A stretch of 64,000 bases of DNA from Cryptomeria japonica (taxonomy: Eukaryota > Streptophyta > Pinopsida > Cupressales > Cupressaceae). A program made the position numbers and the translations under genes. The stretch covers positions 403,324,939-403,388,938 of the forward strand of contig NC_081406.1 in NCBI RefSeq assembly GCF_030272615.1, in the 5' to 3' direction. Shown here piece by piece: positions 33,001 to 44,098 of this stretch. Position 1 is the stretch's first letter; each line of letters starts with the position of its first letter. A model generated the notes under the pieces. The model saw only the letters and a program-made list of their open reading frames with translations, made no database searches and was not told the origin of the DNA.

Positions 33001-34238
33001 AGAATATTGAAAGCATCCACCCAAGCCTCTCTAAGCTCAAGATCCATTTGTCTATGGTTTGGTTGAACAAAGAGAAACACTCCCTGATTTGGAAACATGA
33101 TCCCAAAGGTACCCTTACTGTTTCCTCTATATATTGTGTTCTGTCCCTCGACCCTTTAGGTAATCCCTTCTGGTCGAAGGTCTGGATTAGAGGCCTTACC
33201 CCCAAGATCAATTTATTCTTTTGGATCGTCCTCCATAATAAAATCTTGACCCTTGACAACCTGAAATGCAGAGGCTTTGCTATCCCTAATAGATGTGCTC
33301 TATGCCTTCAGGAAGAAGAGTCTAGGGACCACCTTTCCATTCACTGCCCCTTCTCAGCCTCAATATGGGAAAGATTTCTCAATAGTTTTAGCATTGCCTG
33401 GGTGTTTCCCAACACCATCACAGATTTGTTTTCCTCCTGGAACATAAAATGGACTAATTCTTTTTTGAGATCTTTGTGGCAGCTCTCGCTTCCTCACATC
33501 CTATGGGGACTATGGAAAGAAAGAAATAATCGAATCTTGAGGAATATTTCCCTCAATTAGGATATTTTATTCTAAAAAATCCAATGGGTGATTCAGGAAA
33601 ATATATAGATCATTGAGGGTCCTTGTTTTTTGTACAATACACTGGAAGCAAATATTTTAAGGGTGTGGAACATGAAGAGTATTGACAGTCCAAACCTCAA
33701 TCATAACAAAAGGCTTGAAGCCAAATGGCAAACCCCACCTCATGGTTGGTTCAAAGTTAATTTTGACGGTGCTGCCAAAGCTAACCCAGGTCCTTCAGGT
33801 TGTGGAGCTGTTCTAAGAGATGACAAAGGAATGTGCAAGGAAATGGTTGTTGTCCCTATTGGAATTCAAACTAATCATAAAGTCAAAGCTATGGCTGCTC
33901 TCCAAGGTATCCTCCTAGCAAAAAAATGGAATTGTCCCCACCTATGGATTGAAGGGGACTCAAGAAATATTATAAATTGTCTTAAGAGGATCTCAAAACC
34001 TTCATGGTTGATCAAGAACATTATCATCTCTGCTAGAGACCTTATTAGTACCTTTAAAAAAAGCTACATTTCCCACATTTACCGAGAGGCCAATGGCTCT
34101 GCTGACTGGGCTGCCACTGTGGTGATTAACAAGGAAGCAATTACCACGTGGACAGGAGAACAAGGACTCCCTGAAAATGTCAGGCAAACCATTTGCTATG
34201 ATCATTATAGAAGTACTCCTAAGATACTTGATGGATAG
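30045..34238 (+). pseudogene. E9 ORF2: endonuclease, reverse transcriptase, RNase H
   Basis: One frame of ~1398 codons from the ATG at 30045 with about a dozen point stops and no frameshift. Endonuclease: ISWNISGLNN, FLIQETKMS, VMGDFNTPL (30453) and VGSDHFPITF (30704). RT: GNKAPGLDGFP (31410), PISICNSFYKIISK (31598), LILNLDLSKAYDRVDW (31785), RGLRQGDPISPILF (31966) and the active site FVDDIIIMG (32111-32137). A zinc-binding zf-RVT region (CALCLQEEESRDHLSIHC) lies at 33295-33350. RNase H: VNFDGAAKANPGPSG (33757), IEGDSRNII (33949), YREANGSADWA (34081). The catalytic Glu of RNase H appears as Lys in NHKVKAMAAL. Stops at 30576, 30957, 31371 and 32592 are TAG. Nuclear target-primed reverse transcription is the family mechanism. 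Confidence 0.93.
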
Positions 34239-34416
34239 GATAATTATGAAAAGAACTGACTTGAGTACTTCGAGTCATTATAATAATGAGAGACTCATTT
34301 ATTATATTACCAATGCCATAAGTTCCCATGCTTTCTAGGTGACTTTGATAGTTCTAAAAAGCTCACTGACTAATCTGCTCTATAAGTTTCAAAATTTGTT
34401 GTTGAACAACAACAAT

Positions 34417-36122
34417 ATGGGTGGTAACAGGAGGCGATATGAACCAAGTAGCTATAAAGAATGGAAATAGAAGGAGGAGGTTTGGGGTATTTTGTAGAAG
34501 GGAGGCTTCTCAAAATTCATGGAGAGACTCCACGGTCGAGATGGCATGGTCACCAATTTTTTCTATAAAAATTGGAAAAAGGGCATGCTGAAAATGGGAG
34601 ACCAAACTGTAGAAATCGATGAAGATTTAATTGCTCAAGCTACGGGCCTCACAAGAGAAGGGTGCAACTTCTATAGAGATAGGAAAGTCAGTAGGGAATC
34701 TATTGAAAGATACCCGGACACCGAGAAAGAGAAGAAATAACTAGTAAAGTTGAGAAAAACCTACTACTCGCTCAGGGCTTTTGCCAAACCTAGGCGGGAA
34801 GTCCTCTTTGTTTTAATGTGATACATCACTCTAGATGGTAGGTTAACTAAAGTTTATGGTTATCACTTTGTTCTACTGAATCACTTTAGGCACAATGATA
34901 AGGTTAAATTCCCTTATTTTCTGCTCTGTTCGATGAATGTGTCCCTCAAGGCCTACAAAGAGAACCCACGGGGTGATACGGCCATGCACCAAGGCCTTAT
35001 GGTACTAATCTATGACCATCTTAAGGCCAACCAAATCACTTGGATGCAGCCCTCTGTGGATTCTGAGGATGAGGGGTCTAACGCTACCTTCTCAGAGGAA
35101 GAGGAGTCTGAAAGTGACCCTTCAACTGATACTGAGGACAACATGGATGTCTTGGATTATGAAAGTGGGAAGAAGAGGAAATACATCAAAACTAGACCCT
35201 CATCCTCTAAAGGAAAAAATCCTAAAGGTATACCCCTGATTAGCATTTCTTCAGAAGAGGAGACTTCAGATGACTCTAAGGAGGAGTACCCTCAAGGGTG
35301 GCTGAAGAATAAGACAAAAGCTCACACCCAGGCTAAGAAAATGCACAAGAAGAAAGAGGAGACTGTTAAGGAACCAGAAGCCCACAAGCAGGTAAGGGCT
35401 CTGGAAGATGATCAGAATCTAGAAAAGGAGACCATGGAAGAGGCTCTTAGGGCTATTGACACAACCATCCAGCACACCCCTAAAGAGGAAAAGGCAAACC
35501 ATGGAAAATTTGACCCCCCTCTAACCCTCCCCCTGAGGGTTTGCAAGGTTTCATGGAAACTATGGAGTGGCTCATCAATGGTTACAAGAAAGCTGTGGGC
35601 GAAAATAAAAAACTCTATAATAGAATCTTGATCCTAGAAACCATCAATACAGGGGAAGGGAAGACCATGGCCAACTTCATAGAGGACCTGAAAAGTACCA
35701 TCATCAAAGATGAAGACATAAGAGATGCTTTCAACCCCAGGTTCAAAAAAATTGAGAAGGATTTGCTAGAAAGAAAGAATCTTGTTGACACGAATGACCA
35801 CACTCTCACGAAAACTATCAACAAAATTGGTAAAATTGAGGAGTTCCTGAAGAACATTGCTGAACAGAGCCTTAGAATCCTGAAGATTTCAGCCAACAAC
35901 ACCAACACTCTCATCAGCAAACTGTTTGATGAAAAGGAAATCCTGGACATTGACCCGAAAACGGAAGGAACTGGGGAAGCTCAAGGCCCCAGAACCCACA
36001 CCAAAGGCAAAAAGAAGGACAAAAAACCTAACAAGGATCTGGAAGACCTTAAAGCTGTTGGGGCTAGTTATGATGAGCTGATGACAAAGGCGGAGGACTT
36101 GTTGAAGAAATTTTTTGTGTAG
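34417..36122 (+). pseudogene. E9 ORF3: unknown protein, globular N-terminus, K/E-rich middle, helical C-terminus
   Basis: It begins at an ATG at 34417, 179 bases after ORF2, and ends with TAG 36120-36122, about 568 codons with one frame change near 35535. N-terminal ~190 codons: a conserved-looking domain with KFMERLHGRDGMVTNFFYKNW-type sequence (34516-34580), IAQATGLTREGCNFYRDRK (34630) and YGYHFVLLNHFRHNDKVKF (34855). The middle (35050-35500) is acidic, then lysine-rich (EEEESESDPSTDTED, KKMHKKKEE). The C-terminal part (35541-36122) is helical with heptads and ends in a basic KGKKKDKK patch. Only TAG/TGA stops interrupt the N-terminal part. I do not recognise a catalytic domain. It lies inside the LINE's target duplications, so it moves with the LINE. 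Confidence 0.75.
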
Positions 36123-36251
36123 CGCCTTTTTAGTTTCTTTGCTATTGTTAGTTTTGCTGTCCTTTTGGTTCACTATATTTTTGCCAGTCTTTTTGTATGT
36201 GGTTCTTAAGCACTGATATTTTTGGTGTCCTATCTTAATATCTTTTGTTAA

Positions 36252-36292
36252 AGGTTTCGGGTCCTGAAAACCTTTTTTTTTTAATTAATCAG
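36252..36292 (+). other. E9 3' end: stem-loop and T-rich tail
   Basis: AGGTTTC (36252-36258) can pair with GAAAACCT (36266-36273), one bulged A, enclosing GGGTCCT. A run of ten T and AATTAATCAG lie between the hairpin and the target duplication. There is no poly(A). In stem-loop LINEs such a hairpin is the RT recognition site; that role is inferred here. Confidence 0.6.
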
Positions 36293-37498
36293 AACAAATC
36301 TTCTTTATTTCATCAATGCCAAAATGTGTGCTCACAGACTCAACACTTCTAAAAAATAAAACTTTGTAGTTCAGAAAACTATGTTGCCCTCTCTTTTTAA
36401 CAACAGAAAAGAAAAATAATCCCGACTCTTTCCTTTCATTACATATATATAGCCTCTTTTTTTTAAGAGACTTTCAGTTATCAATAATTGATTCTTGAAA
36501 AGATTATATATTTCCTTCTCACTTAACATTCTCGTGAATACAATTCTCACCTTTAGGGAAATAAAGCTCAAATATTTTAATACATAATTTCCCTTGCTAG
36601 CCTTGATGAATACTTTTTCACTTATAGGTGAAAATACTTGCCCACTTTCCTTAGTGTTTGAGTTTATATGAGTAAAAACCCAAGTATCTCCCAATTAACG
36701 TGACTGTCATTGATAGTTTTGATAGTGTTGTACTTTGTTATCCATATCTTATGAACCAAACATAATGTTGGAAATATCTACAGTGAGGATTTAGACAACT
36801 AGGTTTTTTAAAACATATAGAAAATTCATTGAGATCCAACAGCTGAATTGAGAGTTATGACCCCTGCACATAGACTGATTTTTCTATCTCAGAAAATTCA
36901 TGGTTACAGGTTGCATTGAAAATTGCAAACAATATAAATGCCAAAACTTATACATGGATCACCACTTTGAGCTGCCATTTGAAGGTATGAGCTCTATTTT
37001 AAGACAAATATCTCTTTAGAATAGAGGAGGATTGTAACTCTTTAGATTGCTTGTAATACCATGCTGCTGAAATAATTCTTTGAAAATGTTATCAACTACT
37101 ATCGTTTGTTATCAACATATGGATTAATAACTAAATTCAACTTTCAAGAAGCCAAATCTTCCTTTGTAACATGAAGGTTGGACTTTGTATGAGTTAGTTT
37201 TGCTATCTTGAAAGTCATCCAAACACTTTTACTCTCAGCTCGGTGATCATTTTTAAAAACATCCCTACCATTAAAACTAACATTAAGCAGCTCCATGAGC
37301 ACCTCCAAAATATATCAAGCCTTAGACAAATCACCATTATCAGCTTGTTTGGTAAATCAACATGTTATACTACAACTCATGCCAATGTTATTGTATTATT
37401 AAACTCGCTGAATTTTGAACTCACACACTCTGAACCTGCATCTGTTTAATCTGACGAATCTCTGAACTCTAAATTTGAACCTCTGAAATTGAACCTCC

Positions 37499-37765
37499 GA
37501 ACCTTGAACCTTGAACCTTGAACCTACGAGGTTCAATCAGAAGGTTCAAAATTATAGACTTTGCCGACAATATGCTTCATTAATCTCTTTGTCTTCACAT
37601 TTAGCTACGCGTTGAACCTTGAACCAAAGAAGGTTCAAAGTTCAAGTTCAAAGACCAAAAATTACAAAGACCTTGCACTCATAAAACTAAAGTTGCGATA
37701 CAACCTGCTCTAGTTGAACTCAAACTTTGAACTTTGCAGAGGTTCAACCAAAAGGTTCAAGTTCA
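37499..37765. repeat. TTGAACC heptamer words in the E8 left LTR
   Basis: Four direct copies of TTGAACC around 37500-37528, with GGTTCAA words in inverse orientation at about 37529, 37541, 37631 and 37740. The right LTR carries a longer array. Confidence 0.85.
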
Positions 37766-37877
37766 AGAAAAACTTCAACAAGACAAAAAACGAGAATTAT
37801 ACAAGGTAAGACTAAATAAACACTCCTTATTTGAGGACGTGAGAGACATAGTGCAAATGAAAATATGGAGGGTAACA

Positions 37878-38407
37878 TTGGCTCTTACTAGTGGATGAGG
37901 ACTACAAGGACGAAGAGAATCCAGAGCATCTCTGGGTGAGACCAATGCCTTATCCATTGGGCAATAGAATCAAATAAATTGCAGAAATAAAGGATGTTGT
38001 TTTGCAGAAGGGTGTAAGGAACAGGGCAAGAGCTGAAAACTCACAAGCCAAAACTAGAAAGCCAAAACCACTAAAGCCTATAGCAAACCAAAAACTTTAT
38101 TTACAAATATGTACAAGGGTGGGAAAACCCCTTTACCTCAAGGAAACTCCACGCTGCTCATGAAAAACCATTAATTGGTTGGAAGAAATATGAGACAGTG
38201 TGGATAAGTGGTCAGTAAGAAAGAAGCTTCATTCCCAACTGCCAGTTTGCAACCACCATGAGAAGAGACCTAACAAAAATGTATTGTAAAATATTTTCAA
38301 ATAAAAAAATTGGGTCCAAAAAGCCACTCTGGATTATAAATTTCTGAAGCCAACTGAGATGTCTTGACATTATGTTGTAAATGCTGATTTAAATTTGCAT
38401 CAGAATG
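37878..38407 (-). other. E8 3' untranslated part of the internal region
   Basis: No gene is visible between the end of the gag-like frame and the 3' LTR. The sequence next to the LTR (AAGAGCCAA on the minus strand) is only a weak polypurine tract. Confidence 0.5.
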
Positions 38408-39852
38408 TTATGCCAGATTGTCTAAATAATTAACCAGACTCTGAATTGGGTAGCCTTTATAAAGATTTTGAAAGCAACACTCATCCTCATGTGCTGGTTT
38501 ATGAGACAGAGCTGATATGGCATCATTTTCAAAATAAAAAGAATCCAACATCAAGTAACCGCTTGACTCTTCTAGGCACAATTTATTTTCAAAACTCTCA
38601 TCACCAAATCTGAATGTTTTGAAGTCTGGCTGCATATTAGATATTATATCAACAATAGATAATTCATTGCCTTCCCCTTGTTTTTTGACACCCTCATAAT
38701 TTCTCAAACACTCAGTCTACAAGTGTCCTTCACCATAGCTACAAGTGAATTGAAAAGAATCATAATCCATTTGTATAACAACCTCCGTTGTCCACAACTA
38801 TCTATTTCTTTCTCATGCTGGCCCTTTATGCTTGCTTGATCATTTGCTGAAACTGCATCGAAAATTTTAAATGTGAAAGATTCAAAATTAGAAGAGGAAA
38901 TTTTTTCTAGAAAACTTTTGCTTAATTCCTCATTATTCATATCATCAAAAGTTTTTTTAATTGTAGATGTGGTCAGGCAAGCTGCCAATTCTTTTGGTTG
39001 AGTGGCATGATCACCTGCATCTCCAGAAAAATCAAATACATGAGCCTAAAAATAATAAACTCTTGCAATGTTAGAAATGCCATTCTCGATCTCAGAAGAT
39101 GCTCGAAAATATTTTTCATTAAAAACTATCAAGTTTTGACAACAAGAAATAGATGATGCTGGCTTTGTTTCTTTTGTGAAATGATTCTTTTGCGAAGGCT
39201 TCTTTCTTGGGTGAAAATTTTGATTATGAAAGTAAATTTTAGATTCTAGAACTTTCACAACACATTTACTCATGCATTTCATTCCACTCAAAATCATATC
39301 ATCCTCTATCTCAACAACTTCCTTCTGTGCATCTTCTAGATTTTGCACCTTCTTATGTTTCAACAAAAACTTAATCTCAGGACGTAATGCAACAATAAAT
39401 ACACATAATTGATTATTTTCAGTCAGTTGACACCCATGAGGAATATTTCCAACACACTGATTAAATATTTCAATCAAACTTCCAATGGGATCATCTTCTT
39501 TCTTTTGTATTTGAAATAAATTAAGCAACAAATCATACGTATCAATCACAATTTTGAATCTTTCAAGAAATTTTACCTTTAAATCATTTCAGCTGGTAAT
39601 GCATCCATATTCTAAATTCTGAAACCATTATGTAGCATTTCCTATAAGGCTTTCAACAAACACATCTTCTTCTTGCACTCGAAGAATTCCATAGGAAACA
39701 GTAATTGCTTTAATATGATCATCTAGATCTTGAATCTTATCTCCAGCAAACTTTGGAAAGCATTTTCTTGATCTTTTAGGTAGGGTTGAATATTGTGGTA
39801 GATCAAATGGACCAAAATGAGTTCCCCATGGTTGTGTTACAGCTAAAGCCAT
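38408..39852 (-). pseudogene. E8 gag-like protein
   Basis: Minus-strand frame from the ATG at 39852. The N-terminus reads PKRSRKCFPKFAGDKIQDL with DDHIKAITVSYGILRVQEED, matching the start of the retrotransposon gag domain. NATxWFQNL (39630) and FQIQKKEDDPIGSLIEIFNQC (39500) follow, and the domain ends near VALRPEIKFLLK (39385). The rest (39300-38408) is acidic, Ser-rich and without a CCHC knuckle. Stops at ~39625, 39570, 39043 and 38701 break it; the last ~100 codons are in another frame. No protease or pol sequence follows. It is probably a capsid protein of a non-autonomous element. Confidence 0.75.
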
Positions 39853-39963
39853 GATTTTAGACTAGACTTCTTCAACTAGACATAAACAAAGTCGCCAATC
39901 TCCTTTCACACAGAGATGTCTTTAAAACCTGAGGAAAGAAAGGACTGATCTTTTGATTTTTAA

Positions 39964-39981
39964 TCCCCAGCAGAGTCGCCA
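39964..39981 (-). other. E8 primer binding site
   Basis: On the minus strand it reads TGGCGACTCTGCTGGGGA, six bases after the end of the right LTR. It starts with TGG and fixes the orientation of E8. The matching tRNA is not named here. Confidence 0.82.
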
Positions 39982-39987
39982 AAAATA

Positions 39988-42316
39988 TGTTGGTTAACAA
40001 ATTTGTCCTTCTTAAATACCTTTTAAAAATGACTCCCAAATGCCCAAATTGAAAGACAAAAACAAGAACCAACAGTTGAGTCACTTGCAATGGTGAGTGC
40101 AAGTGCTCTTTGAATTTTTATATGAAGGAACATCTCCCTTTGTCTGATAAAAATATATATTTTCTGAATATGCTTTTAACTAGAAAGCCATAAAGGCAAC
40201 TAGCATCTGCTCATAGCCATGATACAGATGCGAATAGCAGATTCATAAAGAAGTGAATGAAGATAAGTAAAACACAATTTAATTACCCACACCCATGAAA
40301 ATAACCTTTCCAATAGAATCAAAATTCCCTGGACTATGCTTGAGTCTCTCTTATGCCTCAAAGGAGAAGGGGGATCAGAAAACCCAAGCAAAGAGATAAC
40401 AACTGATTTCTTTCCAACATACAAAATATTTCTGAAATCAAAGTTTCAGAATCAAATGCATATACATAGTTTGATGTAATAGAAGAGGAAATGAAAGGTA
40501 ATTACAAGAGAAACAAAGCTCATAGTAACCAAAAGAAAATATTGACAGATACGCAGATCAACAAATCATCTTTATTTCATCAATGCCAAAATGTGTGCTC
40601 ACAGACTCAACATTTCTAAAAAATAAAACTGTATAGTCCAGAAAACTATGCTACCCTCTCTTTTTAATAGCAGAAAAGAAAAAAAATCCTGGCTCTTTCC
40701 TTTCATTACATATATATAGCCTCTCATTTTTAAGAGACTTTCAATTATCAATAATTGATTCTTGAAAAGATTATTTATTTCCTTCTCACTTAACATTCCC
40801 GTGAATACAATTCTCACCTTTAGGGAAATAAAGATCAAATATTTTAATACATAATTGCCCTTGTTAGCCTTGGTGAATACTTTTTCACTTATAGGTGAAA
40901 ATAATTGCCCACTTTCCTTAGTGTTTGAGTTTATATGAGTAAAAACCCAAGTATCTCCCAATTAATGTAACTATCATTGATAGTTTTAACAATGTTGTGC
41001 TCTGTTATCCATATCTTACGAACCAAACATAATGTTAAAAATTGCTTTGGTGTGGATTTAGAAAAATAGGTTTTATAAAACATATCAAAAATTCATCAAG
41101 ATCCAACAGTTGAATTGAGAGTTATACCCCCGCATAGAGACTGATTTTTCTATCTCAGAAAATTTATGGTTATAGGTTGCATTGAAAACTACAAACAGTA
41201 TACATGCCAAAACTTACACATGGATCACCACTTTGAGCTGCCGTTTGAAGGAATGAGCTCTCTTTAGATTGTTTTTAATACTATGCTGCTGAAACAATAA
41301 TCTGAAAATGTTATCAACTGCTATTTTGTTATCAACATATGGTTTAATAACTAAATTCAACTTTCAAGAATTTGAATCTTCCTTTGTACCATGAAGGTTG
41401 GACTTTGTATGTGTTAGTTTGGCTATCTCGAAAGTCATCCAAACACTTTTACTCTCATCTTGATGATCATTTTTAAAAATATCCCTACCATTAAAACTCA
41501 CATTAATCATCTCCAAGAACACCACTAAAATACATCGAGCCCTTGACAGATCACCACTATCAGCTTGTTTGGTAAATCAACATGTTATACTACAACTCAT
41601 ACCAATGTTATTGGATTATTAAACTCGTTGAATTTTTAACTCACACACTCTGAACCTGCATATGTTTAATATGATGAATCTCTAAGCTCTAAATTTGAAC
41701 CTCTGAAATTGAACCTGCGAACCTTGAACTTTGAACTTTGAACCTTGAACCTTGAACCTTGAACCTTGAACCTTGAACCTTGCACCTGTGGGGTTCAATC
41801 AAAAGTTTTAAAATTATAGACTGTGCCCACAATATGCTTCACTAATCACTTTGTCTTCACATTTACCTACGCGTTGAACCTTTGAACCTTGAACCTTGAA
41901 CCAAATAAGGTTCAAAGTTAAAGTTCAAAGACCAAAAATTACAAAGACCTTGAACCTTGCACCTGCGGGGTTCAATCAGAAGTTTTAAAATTATAGACTG
42001 TGCCCACAATATGCTTCACTAATCACTTTGTCTTCACATTTACCTACGCGTTGAACCTTGAACCAAATAAGGTTCAAAGTTAAAGTTCAAAGACCAAAAA
42101 TTACAAAGACCTTGCACTCATAAAACTAAAGCTGCGATACAACCCGCTCCAGTTGAAGTCAAACTTTGAACTTTGTAGAGGTTCAACTGACAAGTTCAAG
42201 TTCAAGAAAAAATTTAACAAGATAAAAACCGAGAATTATACAAGGTAAGACTGAATAAACACTCCTTATTTGAGGATGCAAGAGACATAGTGCAAGTGAA
42301 AATATGGAGGGTAACA
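39988..42316 (-). repeat. E8 5' LTR
   Basis: 2329 bp. On the minus strand it starts TGTTACCCTCC (at 42316) and ends AACCAACA (39988). It contains the TTGAACC array and a ~170-base tandem duplication (about 41776-41948 and 41949-42112: GGGGTTCAATCA, TATAGACTGTGCCCACAATA, TACGCGTTGAACC) present once in the left LTR. Confidence 0.92.
41700..41900. repeat. TTGAACC heptamer array in the E8 right LTR
   Basis: About nine near-perfect tandem copies of TTGAACC/TTGAACT from 41719 to 41786, then three more at 41872-41900 followed by inverted GGTTCAAAG. The left LTR has only about four, so the array expanded or contracted after integration, or the copies differed in the parent. Confidence 0.9.
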
Positions 42317-42321
42317 ATATC
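42317..42321. repeat. E8 right target site duplication
   Basis: ATATC, identical to 27678-27682. Confidence 0.93.
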
Positions 42322-42995
42322 CAAGGAGCTGACCCTGCATCAACAACTTATAGACCCATGATATCCATTCAGGTTGCCCCTCCTACCCAACCATATAAAT
42401 GACCTAAGATAGTCATCCAGGGTGCTTCACCCTCCACATCATCTCCCCAAAATGACTGTAATGTCACCACCCGTAGGGAGAGAGTAACTATCCAAGGAGA
42501 TCCTCCTCCCCCTCCTCCATAAGCTTCCACATCATCCACCAATGGTTACAACATCCTTGACCATCTCAACAAGATGCCTGCACAAATCTCCATCACTGAT
42601 CTCCTCAACACCTCACTAGTCCATAAAGAGATCCTTGAACAGGCCCTCCTGAAACCTTGTGTCCCTGAAATGATAAATGCCACTCAATTCCAGGCCTTAA
42701 TAGGCAACCATGCTACACAACACCATCTAGTTTTCACTTCCAAAGACACTCCATCTACTAATCCCTCACATAATAAACCTCTCCATATTGAAGCCATTGT
42801 ACATATGCATAAAATAAGGAGAGTCCTTATAGATGGTGGATATTGACTAAACCTTTGTACATACAAATTAATCAAAAAACTGGGTATCTCTGAAGCCTTG
42901 GTTGATACATCTAGTAAAATCATAATAAAGACATGCGATGATGTAGAAAGGATTTCAAAAGGCACTATCGCATTGCCCCTTCAAGTGGGCCTTGT
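42322..42995 (+). pseudogene. E4 gag C-terminus and protease, truncated by E10
   Basis: Continues the E4 frame from 27682. Proline/serine-rich repeats resembling VIQGASPS and VTIQGDPPPPPP are followed by YNILDHLNKMPAQISITDLL (42550), equivalent to E11 YNLLDHLGKTPAQISILELL. The protease active site region is RRVLIDGGYxLNLCTYKLI (42819-42880), with a TGA in place of a Ser/Ala-like codon. It keeps KGTIALPLQVG (42960) and then stops abruptly at the E10 LTR. The flap and C-terminal ILGxPW part are absent. Confidence 0.85.
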
Positions 42996-44098
42996 TGTAG
43001 ACATTTAAAATTAATTAAATTAATATTTAATTAATTTAAGCCTTTCCACATGATTAACTAATTTAATTGTGTTGGTCTTGTCCTACTTAAAATTAATTAA
43101 ATCAAATTTAATTAATTTATCACTTTAACCTTTAATAATTAATTTATCAAAATTAATTATTCCCCATTCTTCTAAAGTTATCTCATTCATCTTTTCTTTT
43201 AAATCTTTATTAGTTAATTAACTTCAATTCCCTGATTCATACAAATCACTTTAACTAATCTTCATCTATCCTAATTAATTCTTCCTTAATCATGCTTATC
43301 GTTATTCTCTAATTATATATTCCTCGACTCATTCTCTCTCCTTATGTCACATCCTCCTAACTTTACCACTTGCTCTCTAATCACTCATTAAGCCCCCTAA
43401 TCAATCTCCTTAATGATTTACACATCCCTAATCACTATGATTAGGGATGAGTCAACTCTTTGCCATAAATGGTTTTCCCATCTTATCCTCCAATCTTAAA
43501 TGCTTCCCACTTTGATCCTTTCAAAGGGATTAAAATTCTTTGAATAGCACAATTCCCCTCACTTCCCAAGGAATTATTAATTATTTTTTTCTCTTTATTC
43601 TTCCCATGCAATCTTTTATTTTAGAATTTTTAATTCCCTTGTCCCTTCCCAAGGAATTTGTAATTCCTTTTATTCTTCCAATGTGCCCAAGGATCTCTTC
43701 CCCATGCACCTAGAAGAGTGTGGAAACAAGAAATGCCTTTATGGAAAATCTCATTGTCTCCACACCTTGTCCTCTCAATCCTTCCCATCACTTTCATCCA
43801 ATCTCCACCCTCCATTTTAAATTGATCTTGGCCCTCAATTTTGGCTTTCTCAAATTTATAAATTGGGGTCTCCTCCCCTTATTTCCATATCTTATTTTTA
43901 TACAATCTTATGCTGCTAATTTGTGCTTAGAAATCCATCCTTAGCATCCATACTATAGCCAAAATCATCCACACTTAGCCATTTCATGCATCCTTCATCC
44001 ATCATTTAACCTTCCAACCTTGTTGTTGTGTAGTGGAGAGAATTCCACATTCAAATCAAGAGGCAATCCAACCAAGTGGAGCTTGGGGCACACATACC
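42996..44098 (+). repeat. E10 5' LTR, first part
   Basis: It starts TGTAGACATTT. The first ~250 bases are very AT-rich (TTAATTAA words); then comes CT-rich sequence. The TATA-like TTTATAAATT at 43855-43864 is followed by GGGGTCTCCTC, as in E4. The LTR resumes after E11 at 61805-61947, giving about 1240 bp in total. Confidence 0.82.
44094..44098. repeat. E11 left target site duplication
   Basis: ATACC, repeated exactly at 61805-61809. Confidence 0.95.

Larger units (their letters stand above)
28266..36292 (+). mobile_element. E9: L1-like LINE, near full length, with three ORFs
   Basis: An ~8.0 kb non-LTR retrotransposon inserted in the E8 left LTR. It is flanked by a 17-base duplication AACAAATCTTCTTTATT (28249-28265 and 36293-36309). 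Order: ORF1 (RNA-binding), ORF2 (endonuclease, RT, RNase H), ORF3 (unknown). The reading frames are full length with point stops, so the copy inserted nearly intact. The 3' end lacks a poly(A) tail. Confidence 0.92.
27683..37877 (-). repeat. E8 3' LTR, split by LINE E9
   Basis: 27683-28265 plus 36310-37877 (about 2.15 kb without the LINE). It aligns with the right LTR at 39988-42316. The lower end has decayed (CCATTGG for TGTTGG); the upper end is GGAGGGTAACA, which reads TGTTACCCTCC as the LTR start on the minus strand. By eye the two LTRs differ at roughly 6-7% of positions in the 36310-36700 segment. Confidence 0.88.
27683..42316 (-). mobile_element. E8: gag-only LTR retrotransposon with very long LTRs
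   Basis: It has two homologous LTRs (left one interrupted by the LINE E9), a primer site next to the right LTR and a ~2.1 kb internal region with a gag-like gene on the minus strand but no protease, integrase or RT. Perfect 5-base flanks prove an integrase-type insertion. The enzymes must have come from another element, so it is a non-autonomous (TR-GAG-like) element. Confidence 0.88.
8956..42995 (+). mobile_element. E4: Tat/Ogre-type Ty3-gypsy element, split into three pieces
   Basis: The pieces are 8956-13123, 26626-27682 and 42317-42995, read on the plus strand as LTR remnant, primer site, leader, gag and protease. Conceptual removal of E5 and E8 with one copy of each target duplication gives continuous gag coding sequence, so they belong to one element. 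Homology to the E11 gag and protease (for example the CEYH...GH...C knuckle and the LIDGG protease site) places it in the Tat lineage. Its protease is cut by E10 at 42996; pol is not in the window. Confidence 0.8.
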
